DNA of 64,000 nt from JAPLJC01 sp052326585 (lineage in GTDB: Bacteria; Desulfobacterota; Desulfobaccia; Desulfobaccales; 0-14-0-80-60-11), in assembly GCA_052326585.1 (NCBI GenBank), contig JBKQLU010000076.1:4695-68694 (forward strand). Reading direction: 5' to 3'. Within the stretch, counting starts at the first letter, position 1, and each line of letters opens with the position of its first letter. Shown one piece after another: positions 54,220 to 61,175 of this stretch. The notes under the pieces are model-generated. The model made no database searches. It saw only the letters and a program-made list of their open reading frames with translations, and was not told the DNA's origin. A program made the position numbers and the translations under genes.

Positions 54220-54474
54220 ATGCCGGATAAAGATAGCAGCCGGGAAATCCAAACCAGGAAGGTCACAATCAAACTGGTCGACGGCTCTTTGGTGAAGGGC
54301 AAGATCAACCTGCATAAACATAAAGATGAAAGCGTCATCGAAAGGGCGAGTGAGATGTTCACCAAGCATCAAGACCCTTTTGTGGTGGTTTTTGAGGCTA
54401 CCTTTGAAGGCGTTTCCGGACGGGTGGTGATCATCAACAAGCACAATGTTATTTGGGTCTCGCCGGATGATTAG
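54220..54474 (+). CDS. Small conserved-type protein with Sm-like strand pattern
   Basis: An 84-residue protein: VTIKLVDGSLVKGKINL at the start and RVVIINKHNVIWVSPDD at the end. This strand pattern (x-IxLxDGsxxkGxI ... VIInKxxIxWV) resembles small Sm-fold proteins found near pilus or motility genes. I cannot name the family. It lies between tadZ-like and the third pilin on the same strand. Confidence 0.65.
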   Translation: MPDKDSSREIQTRKVTIKLVDGSLVKGKINLHKHKDESVIERASEMFTKHQDPFVVVFEATFEGVSGRVVIINKHNVIWVSPDD

Positions 54475-54790
54475 GCGTCCTAAATCAGACTCATTTTGCC
54501 ACTATCCCCCGCAGGATGATTTCTGTATCCTCTTTCGTTAACCCGCCACTTTTCGTAGGCTAAGCCAACCTAAGCACTCCAACAATCAGCTAGCCAAATT
54601 TCCATTTTGGAAGGCACCTCAGGAATGATCTTCTGAAAGGCTATCTCTAAACATTCTTCAATAACCCCCTGCATTCCCCCGTCCCAAATTCATGATTATC
54701 GAAGGCAAATATCAGGTAAATCCTGATTTACCTTTTTCCACCTCTGACCCATATTAGTATCCAGAATAAAGGAGCATCTACAAATCCGCC
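54475..54790 (+). promoter_or_regulatory. Dyad leader, copy B (before pilin 3)
   Basis: Second long copy of the leader. Shared blocks: ATCAGACTC, TTTCTGTATCCT, CACTTTTCGTAGGC, AATTCATGATTATCGAAGG, the dyad ATCAGG-TAAAT-CCTGAT (54711-54727), TTTACC and CCCATATTAGTATC. Confidence 0.7.
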
Positions 54791-54905
54791 GGAGATGGAT
54801 GGTCTTTTTAAAAAATTCGCCAAACGGAGACCGAGAATAGAGACCAGAGCAGCAATGCACCATGCTAATTGGCAGCAACTGTGAAGCACCAAGATGGAGA
54901 TAACC

Positions 54906-55099
54906 ATGGGAAAGCACAGAAAATTCTTCAAAGACGAATCGGGTATTGCCGCCGTGGAGTACGCCCTGATGCTGGCATTGATCGGGATGGTGATCATTGC
55001 CTCGATGACCATCATCATGGGTAGAAACTGAGCGCTAAGTTCAATTCGGTCGCCACCTCGATCGCCGCCGCCGGCGGATCTCAATCCAGAATAGAATAG
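54906..55099 (+). pseudogene. Flp pilin with C-terminal frameshift
   Basis: The first 41 codons encode MGKHRKFFKDESGIAAVEYA and a hydrophobic helix, then end at TGA (55029-55031). In the next frame the expected LSAKFNSVATSIAAAGGS continues to 55099, so a small indel near 55022 broke the gene. The cleavage Gly and Glu5-Tyr are intact. A 41-residue product could still be made. Confidence 0.8.
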
Positions 55100-55250
55100 G
55101 CACCCCAAAAACTTAGCTAAAGAATCTTCCGATTTTGGGATAGCGCTGGAATTCTTTTCGGGGCCGTTATCATCTAGAAGGATTGCCTTCTTTCTACGTA
55201 TTTAGTTTTCCTGAATCAGACAAAGCATCAGTGCCGCTGGGGAGGTTCGA

Positions 55251-55409
55251 ATGGCCCAGGCACTCGCGGACCGTCTCTGGCAAACCTATGAAATGGCATG
55301 GTCCGGAATGCAGGCTGAGGTCCATGGCCATGTCGCACTGGTGCTTGCCTTTGTGGCTATCCTCATCCTCTTCTGGTTCTTCACATTACCGCAAATTAAG
55401 AGGAAATAG
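55251..55409 (+). CDS. Small single-span membrane protein
   Basis: A 52-residue protein, MAQALADRLWQTYEMAWSGM followed by a hydrophobic segment VALVLAFVAILILFWFF and a basic end QIKRK. GGGGAGG lies 5 bases before the ATG, a strong ribosome site that supports it being real. It sits between two pilin genes. Family not recognised; a pilus-linked or regulatory membrane peptide is possible. Confidence 0.65.
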   Translation: MAQALADRLWQTYEMAWSGMQAEVHGHVALVLAFVAILILFWFFTLPQIKRK

Positions 55410-55554
55410 GCGGCCATGGTAAGAAACCCTGGCCCTGCCCCGATTTCCAAATTGGCAACGAATTTACGGGAAAGTCATCGCCAGAGAAGCAGCCAAGCAC
55501 CCCATGACCCGCCACGCAGAAGCAGCTATTTGGCCCACAAAAAACAGACCCTTA

Positions 55555-55740
55555 ACCCATAATCTATTGAAACGCCATCTCTAAACAATCTTCAATAATT
55601 CCCTGCATTCCAGCAAAAATCCTGTTTTTCGAGGGCGAATATCGGGAAAATCCTGATTTACCACTCCCTAGAGATGGCCCATATTATTATCAAAGCCAAA
55701 GAAGCATCGGCAAATCAATCGGATCGGGACGGCCTTCTCA
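55555..55740 (+). promoter_or_regulatory. Dyad leader, copy C (before pilin 4)
   Basis: Only the proximal part of the leader is present: AACAATCTTCAATAATTCCC, CGAGGGCGAATATCGGG, the dyad ATCGGG-AAAAT-CCTGAT (55641-55657), TTTACC, and GATGGCCCATATTATTATC identical to copy A. Confidence 0.7.
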
Positions 55741-55834
55741 AACAATTCACTAACTGAAGCCGAGACAAGAGACCAGAACTGAATTCGCCATGCTAAACTT
55801 TTAGCCACTCCAAAACATTAATAAGGAGCAAACT

Positions 55835-56005
55835 ATGAAAAAACTCGAAAATTTCTTCAGGGATGAATCTGGCGCCGTCGCCGTGGAATATGGCCTGCTG
55901 GTAACCCTGATCGCCGTGGCCATCGTCGGTGTGCTGGCCACCGTGGGCGCCACATTGAGCGGTCAGTTCAATGCGGTCACCACCCCGATTGAAGCCGGCA
56001 AATGA
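55835..56005 (+). CDS. Flp family type IVb pilin (intact)
   Basis: A 56-residue prepilin, MKKLENFFRDESGAVAVEYG followed by the hydrophobic helix and TLSGQFNAVTTPIEAGK. Cleavage after the Gly of DESG would leave Glu5-Tyr6, as required in Flp pilins. AAGGAG lies 6 bases upstream of the ATG. Dyad leader copy C precedes it. Confidence 0.92.
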   Translation: MKKLENFFRDESGAVAVEYGLLVTLIAVAIVGVLATVGATLSGQFNAVTTPIEAGK

Positions 56006-56465
56006 TCCGGGTGGCCTATTCCTATGGTCAACCCCACGCAGTTCTCGTATCCGGACCATATCCGCAATTTTGCTAGCCCCACTGCTAGGTGCCGATCCCG
56101 GCAAGGAACCCACTATCCTCGCTTCTCTTTTCCTACCTAAAGGTGATGAAACTCCAAAAACTGGATAGATTCAATAATTATTACCTCCTTTGTAGTTCTT
56201 GGAATTATAGGGATAAATTTTATTTATCCACATATAAGGGGTGTCTGAATAATTGGAAAAGGAGGTTATAGGACCAGGACTTATTTTCTTCTGGAAGAAT
56301 TGGGGGGCACAGGGTCCCCCGTCAGGTGAGTTCGGGTCAAACAGGTCTCAGGCGCCGATTAGGGTGGCAGGTTTATTGAACCTGCGGCTCAAGTTGTTCC
56401 ACAAATTACCTCTTCAGGAGCAGACTTCTTACAGGGTTTGGGCCCCTGGAGGTCCAGATTAAGTC
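56006..56465. other. Gap between convergent pilins, nothing recognised
   Basis: About 460 bases between the plus-strand pilin 4 and minus-strand pilin 5. No small gene or clear terminator is visible. Confidence 0.35.
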
Positions 56466-56639
56466 TCAACTGCCAGCACCGGCGATCGAGGTGGCGAGCG
56501 CATTGAACTTGGCGCTGAGAGTGCTCCCCAGGGTGGTCACCGCACCGACAATCACCACGGCGATCAAGGCTACCAGCAGGCCATATTCCACGGCGGCGGC
56601 CCCGGATTCGTCCTTGAATAAATTTACCAGCTTTTCCAT
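56466..56639 (-). CDS. Flp family type IVb pilin (intact), under a c-di-GMP riboswitch
   Basis: A 57-residue prepilin, MEKLVNLFKDESGAAAVEYG, a hydrophobic helix, then TLSAKFNALATSIAGAGS. All Flp landmarks are present (DESG cleavage site, Glu5-Tyr6). GGAG precedes the ATG. It is the only pilin on the minus strand, and a c-di-GMP-I riboswitch with terminator lies about 105 bases upstream, in place of the dyad leader. Confidence 0.92.
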   Translation of the reverse strand: MEKLVNLFKDESGAAAVEYGLLVALIAVVIVGAVTTLGSTLSAKFNALATSIAGAGS

Positions 56640-56744
56640 GATTCTCTCCTTTTTGTGATTTGAAGTGGTTGAAAAGTTAGCATAGCGAATTCAATACCGG
56701 CCTCTGGCACCCGGCATTTAAATATTCAGGAGACAAAAACAAAA

Positions 56745-56773
56745 AGCCGGGTTACCTTTTAGGCAACCCGGCT
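56745..56773 (-). terminator. Riboswitch expression-platform terminator, copy 2
   Basis: On the minus strand GCCGGGTTGCC pairs with GGTAACCCGGC across a short loop and is followed by TTTTTGTTTTTG. The 5' arm is the 3' end of the aptamer. Confidence 0.87.
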
Positions 56774-56832
56774 ATCCTATCAAGTGGACCCGTGGCTTTC
56801 CGCCCCCACCTCACGGCAGGTTTGGCTTTTTC
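56762..56832 (-). promoter_or_regulatory. c-di-GMP-I (GEMM) riboswitch aptamer, copy 2
   Basis: On the minus strand: AAAAAGCCAAACC, a stem with GTGA tetraloop (CTGCC-GTGA-GGTGG), GGCGGAAAGCCACGGGTC, then GGATAGCCGGGTTGCC. It matches copy 1 closely, with compensating changes in the tetraloop stem. It lies upstream of the minus-strand Flp pilin. Confidence 0.87.
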
Positions 56833-56842
56833 TTTGTCCTAT

Positions 56843-56871
56843 TCAATATGCACTATGCTTAATTCTGTCAA
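56843..56871 (-). promoter_or_regulatory. Promoter of riboswitch copy 2
   Basis: On the minus strand TTGACA (56871-56866) and TATTGA (56848-56843) are 17 bases apart, directly upstream of the aptamer. Confidence 0.75.
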
Positions 56872-57091
56872 ACACTTTTAAGGAATTGGTTAAAAAAAAT
56901 TATGCTCTTTATAAAATATCTGCCACAGCCTTGATAGGATAAGTGACAAGAATCAATGAGGATTGAAGATTCTACGATGTTGTCTTAAACTTTAGCCTTG
57001 GCGTAGCCCCGGAACCCTTGCTGCTCGTGGATAATGGGCCTGCCGGGCTGAAAAGCGGCTTACAGGAGAAGGCAGAAAAAACCGGCAAAAA

Positions 57092-57123
57092 TCAGGTGAA
57101 TATTCACCTATATATTCACCTGA
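57092..57123. promoter_or_regulatory. Large palindromic operator-like element
   Basis: TCAGGTGAATA and TATTCACCTGA form a perfect 11-bp inverted repeat around a 10-base spacer that contains another TTCACCTA half site, so AGGTGAATATTCACCT is itself a perfect 16-base palindrome. It lies about 450 bases upstream of trkA. No other gene is evident from 56872 to 57571; a 73-codon frame at 57301 is not convincing. Confidence 0.6.
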
Positions 57124-57464
57124 AAATACCCTCGAGAAGCCCGTTCTTCTGGAAGACTGGTCCCAAAGCTGCTCTGGAAAGTTAATAACCATTAAAAGCA
57201 GGGAAATCGAATTAGCACCCCAACCCGGGATTAGATACGAGGGGATAGGGCGGTAATCTCCATTTATGAGACCCCGGATAGCAGGGAGCGACGGGGGCTT
57301 TTGTTTCAATATATGAATGATATCGCAATATTTGAGCTGATGCGGATAATGGCAAGTTATCATCAATTTAGGGTCACCTTTTTTAAGAAAGATTATTTCC
57401 CCAGCGAGTGTGTTATCATGTCTTCCAAAAAAGAGAAGACTTTCCGGGTTAAAGTAGGGAAGGG

Positions 57465-57521
57465 AGCCCTAAAACCATTTTTTGATCACGATGGCCAAGG
57501 TTGCCGCATAATCTCAGTTTA
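57465..57521 (+). repeat. Leader repeat E, copy before trkA
   Basis: AAAACCATTTTTTGATCACG...GGTTGCCGCATAATCTCAG matches the stretch before the NarL-type regulator gene (51407-51465). A second GCCGCATGATCTCA follows at 57541. Confidence 0.45.
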
Positions 57522-57571
57522 GGCCGCGGCGGGCAAGGCCGCCGCATGATCTCATCTCAAACTTCTAAGGA

Positions 57572-58936
57572 ATGGGTCAGGTGAAAATCATCATTGTCGG
57601 GGCCGGAGAGGTGGGTTTCCATCTGGCCAAATGGCTCTCCCGGGAAGATAAGGATATCGTGGTCATTGACCAGGCGCCGGAGGCCCTCCGGCGGGTGGAG
57701 GAGCAACTGGACGTGCAGACCATCCGGGGGGCCGGCAGCCACCCCCAGGTGCTCCTGGAGGCTGGGGTCCAAAAGGCGGACGTGCTCCTGGCGGTCACCG
57801 ACCGGGATGAGGTCAACCTGGTCTGCTGTCTGTTTGCCGATCTCCTCAGAGGCGGCCTCCCCAAGGTCGCACTCGTCCGCCAGGAAGAATACGCCCCCCA
57901 CCGGGAAGCCCTCATCCGCCGCCTCAATATCACCAACATCATCAACCCGGACCGGGAGTTGATCAAGGCCATTCTCAGGATTCTCAGCGCCCCCGAAATG
58001 GAGGAGGTCAACGACTTCCTGGGGGGATCCATTAAGATGATCGGCGGGGTCCTGCCGGCCGCCAGTCCCCTCTGTGGACGGGTCAAGGACCTGCCTTTGG
58101 TAATCGACAGAAAACACCTGATCATCGCCGCCCTGGTGAGGCAGGACCGGCTCATTATTCCCAAGGGCCAAGACACCCTCCAGCCCGGGGATCTGGTCTA
58201 TTTCATTTGCCGGGACAAGGACCTGGGCTTTGCATTGCAACTCTTCAACCAGCGGCCCGCCGCCCCCCTAAAGAACCTGATGATCATGGGCGGAGGCAGG
58301 ATCGGCGGGGCCCTGGCCCGGGAACTGGAGAGCAGGCGCTACCGGGTCAAACTCATCGAAAGGAATCCGGAGCGCTGCAAGCAGCTCTCTGGCCTGCTCC
58401 GGAGCATCATTGTGCTCCAGGGCTCCGCCACCGACCAGGAATTGCTGATACAGGAGAACATCAGCGGCATGGACATGGTCCTGGCCCTTACGGGGGATGA
58501 CGAAACGAACATCCTCTCCTGTCTCCTGGCGCATCGCCTGGGCGCCAGGAAGCTCCTGGCCCGCATCAACAAGTTGGCTTATATGGATCTGAGGAAAATG
58601 ATCGAGTTGGATTACCTCGTCAGCCCGAGGCTGTCCGCCATCAATTCCATCTTTCCTTACGTCCGCCGGGGCAAGGTAGTTTCCAGCGTGGCCATCAAAG
58701 GCCAGGAGGCTGAGGTCATTGAGGCCATCGCCCAGGAGGGCACGGCCCTGGTGGGAACGCCCCTCAAGGCCCTGAAATTTCCCCGGGAGGCCTTGTTGCT
58801 CTGCATCATGAGAGGCGAAGAGGTGGTGCTCCCCAGCGGCGATGACGTCATCCAGCCAGATGACCGGGTGCTAATCCTGGCCAGGAAGGCCAGCATCCCC
58901 CAGGTGGAAAAGGCGTTGAGCGGCCCGGGGAGATGA
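57572..58936 (+). CDS. trkA: Trk potassium uptake protein TrkA
   Basis: A 454-residue peripheral regulator with two repeats of a Rossmann NAD-binding (RCK) domain plus TrkA-C domain: IIIVGAGEVGFHLAKWL at the start and LMIMGGGRIGGALAREL near residue 233. It gates the TrkH channel in response to nucleotides. It overlaps trkH by 4 bases (ATGA). Confidence 0.93.
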   Translation: MGQVKIIIVGAGEVGFHLAKWLSREDKDIVVIDQAPEALRRVEEQLDVQTIRGAGSHPQVLLEAGVQKADVLLAVTDRDEVNLVCCLFADLLRGGLPKVALVRQEEYAPHREALIRRLNITNIINPDRELIKAILRILSAPEMEEVNDFLGGSIKMIGGVLPAASPLCGRVKDLPLVIDRKHLIIAALVRQDRLIIPKGQDTLQPGDLVYFICRDKDLGFALQLFNQRPAAPLKNLMIMGGGRIGGALARELESRRYRVKLIERNPERCKQLSGLLRSIIVLQGSATDQELLIQENISGMDMVLALTGDDETNILSCLLAHRLGARKLLARINKLAYMDLRKMIELDYLVSPRLSAINSIFPYVRRGKVVSSVAIKGQEAEVIEAIAQEGTALVGTPLKALKFPREALLLCIMRGEEVVLPSGDDVIQPDDRVLILARKASIPQVEKALSGPGR

Positions 58937-60399
58937 ACGGCATGCGTTGGCGCCTGATCTGCCGGATTATTGGAACCCTGGTGGCCTGCATCGGCCTCAG
59001 CATGCTCTGGCCCCTGGGGTTTTCCCTCTACTACCGGGACGGCTCCTATTGGCCCCTGCTGCAAGCCATGGCGGTGTCCCTGACGGCGGGGTCGGTCATG
59101 TATCTGCTCGGGCATGGCGCCGCCGGCTCCAGAGCCATCAACCATCGGGAAGGCATGGCCGCCACCACTCTCGGATGGGTGGCTGCCGCCCTGGTTGGCT
59201 CCCTGCCCTTTTATCTGGCCGGAACCTTTACGCATCCGGTGGACTGCATCCTGGAGGCCATGAGCGGCTTCACCACCACCGGGGCTTCGGCCCTGGTCAA
59301 CGTGGAGGCCATCCCCCGGGGTCTGCTTTTCTGGCGCAGCCTGACCCAATGGCTGGGAGGCATGGGCATCGTGGTGATGGCCCTGGCCCTTCTCCCTTTC
59401 CTGGGTATGGGGGGGATGGAGCTTTACAAGTCCGAGGTCCCCGGGGCCCAATTGGGGGCCGACAAATTCAAACCCCGCCTCCGGGATACCGCCCTGATCC
59501 TCTGGAAGGTTTACCTGGTCTTCACGGTCCTGGAGGCGGTGCTCCTGATGGCTGGGGGCATGAACCTCTTTGACGCCCTCTGCCACACCTTCAGCACCCT
59601 GGCCACCGGGGGCTTCTCAACCAAAAATGCCTCCATCGGCTTTTACCACAGCGCCTATATCGAAGCCGTGGTGATGGTCTTCATGCTCATCGGCGGGGTT
59701 AACTTCGCCTTGCACGTCCAGCTCTTCCGGGGCAAACCCCTGGCCGTTTGGCGGAACCCGGAACTCCGCTTCTTTCTGGGGATGACTGCGGTCGTGGCCC
59801 TGGTTATCACCCTGAGCCTCTGGGGGAGGATTTACCCCTCCCTGGGAGAGTCCTGCCGCTACGGGGTCTTCCAGGCGGTTTCCCTGAGCACCACCACGGG
59901 GTACGGCACCGCCGATTACACCCTCTGGCCCTCGCTGGCCCTTTGCCTGCTACTCCTTTGCCTCTTCATGGGGTCGATGGTGGGTTCCACCGGCGGGGCC
60001 ATCAAGTCCTTGCGTATCCTGGTGCTCCTCAAGCAGTCCTTTCAGGAATTGACCCGGCTGGTCCACCCCCGGGCCGTAGTCCGGGTGAAATTGGGCCGGG
60101 AGGCGCTGGCCGCCAATGTCCTGAGCGGCATCTGGGCCTTTTTTATCCTCTACTTAAGCATTTTTGCCGTTTCGACTTTCCTGGTGGCCGCCAGCGGCGT
60201 GGACCTGGTCACCTCCTTCTCCGGAGTGCTGGCCTGCCTGGGCAACGTCGGCCGGGGGCTGGGGAAGGTGGGTCCCGCCGGCAGCTATGCCACCTTGCCC
60301 GGCTTCGCCAAGTGGGTCTTAATCCTCGATATGCTGCTGGGCCGACTGGAAATCTTCCCGGTGCTTCTCCTTTTTGTTCCCGGCTTCTATAAGAAATAA
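58933..60399 (+). CDS. trkH: Trk potassium uptake protein TrkH
   Basis: A 488-residue membrane channel subunit with the four-fold MPM pattern. Selectivity-loop segments include SGFTTTGASAL, FSTLATGGFSTKN, STTTGYGTADY and a final LACLGNVGRGLGKVG. It forms the potassium pathway together with TrkA. Its start overlaps the trkA stop. Confidence 0.93.
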   Translation: MNGMRWRLICRIIGTLVACIGLSMLWPLGFSLYYRDGSYWPLLQAMAVSLTAGSVMYLLGHGAAGSRAINHREGMAATTLGWVAAALVGSLPFYLAGTFTHPVDCILEAMSGFTTTGASALVNVEAIPRGLLFWRSLTQWLGGMGIVVMALALLPFLGMGGMELYKSEVPGAQLGADKFKPRLRDTALILWKVYLVFTVLEAVLLMAGGMNLFDALCHTFSTLATGGFSTKNASIGFYHSAYIEAVVMVFMLIGGVNFALHVQLFRGKPLAVWRNPELRFFLGMTAVVALVITLSLWGRIYPSLGESCRYGVFQAVSLSTTTGYGTADYTLWPSLALCLLLLCLFMGSMVGSTGGAIKSLRILVLLKQSFQELTRLVHPRAVVRVKLGREALAANVLSGIWAFFILYLSIFAVSTFLVAASGVDLVTSFSGVLACLGNVGRGLGKVGPAGSYATLPGFAKWVLILDMLLGRLEIFPVLLLFVPGFYKK

Positions 60400-60402
60400 C
60401 CG

Positions 60403-60757
60403 CTACAGCGCGTCGTGCCCCTCCTGCCTCAAACTGTCTTCTCTTAGCGAAAGTGCGTCCAGGGCCAGATTGAGCCGCAGCACATTGACCCCGGGCTCTC
60501 CCAGGAAGCCGAGGTCAGGCCCTTCGGTATATTTTTGCAGGAGGCCCTTGACCTGTCCTTCACTCAACTTTCTGGCCCGGGCAACCCGAGTGGCCTGAAT
60601 AGCGGCATTGGAGAGAGATGTGGGGGTCCAGGCCGCTGCCGGAGGCGGTCACGGCATCGGCTGGCGCCAGGGTTCCGGCCGGCAGTTATTTTCGGCCCGA
60701 TACTTCTTTACCCGCTCCTGCACCTGCTCGGTGAGCTTCCGGGACAGCGGCCCCTAG
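60403..60757 (-). pseudogene. kdpC: Decayed kdpC (potassium-transporting ATPase C chain)
   Basis: On the minus strand the C-terminal half of KdpC is visible in pieces: LAPADAVTASGSGLDPHIS, then after a frame change ATRVARARKLSEGQVKGLL and FLGEPGVNVLRLNLALDAL to a TAG at 60403-60405. The N-terminal membrane part is missing and kdpA and kdpB are absent. It lies tail to tail with trkH, so a Kdp system was probably lost while Trk was kept. Confidence 0.82.
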
Positions 60758-60895
60758 GTAATGACATGAATCAATTTGGGATTTCAAAGCCAGCAATCAG
60801 GGCACAAGTTAGTGGTCCAAAGCAATCACAAGGCGGCCCCCCCGGCCGGGTAATCGCAATGCATTACCTCTGACGGGTCTCGACTTTGGGAAAAA

Positions 60896-61108
60896 TTAGT
60901 GCCAACATCTGGCAGTCATGACGCCGGCGGTGGTGAGAACCTCCAAATCGTCCCCCACTTTGGGGTCCAATTCTTTTAAGGCCGAGTCGGTGACAATTGC
61001 AGTGATGATATCGCCGTCACCTATTACCACCTTAATATTAGTCATAAGCATGCCCCTGTTGATCTCCACCACCTTGCCTTTTAAGACATTCTCCGCGCTT
61101 ACCTTCAT
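60896..61108 (-). CDS. Molybdopterin/molybdate-binding Mop (TOBE) protein
   Basis: A 70-residue molbindin-type protein: MKVSAENVLKGKVVEINRG, then IVTDSALKELDPKVGDDLEV. These are the two signatures of the Mop/TOBE domain which binds molybdate or tungstate in oligomers. It lies 67 bases after the FmdE/MoeA-like gene on the same strand, in a molybdenum-related cluster. Confidence 0.88.
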   Translation of the reverse strand: MKVSAENVLKGKVVEINRGMLMTNIKVVIGDGDIITAIVTDSALKELDPKVGDDLEVLTTAGVMTARCWH

Positions 61109-61175
61109 GGTTTCTCCCTTCCTGGTGGATTGCAGGTATAATCGTTATGGTTTGCCGAAATGTCTTGGCCTCGAT

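Noticed and set aside
56683..56720. A sigma54 promoter at the TGGCAC near 56705
   Set aside because: No matching -12 element at the right spacing; the riboswitch promoters explain transcription here.
57301..57522. A 73-codon frame before trkA
   Set aside because: It runs over the palindrome-rich leader and repeat E, lacks a ribosome site and has no recognisable fold.
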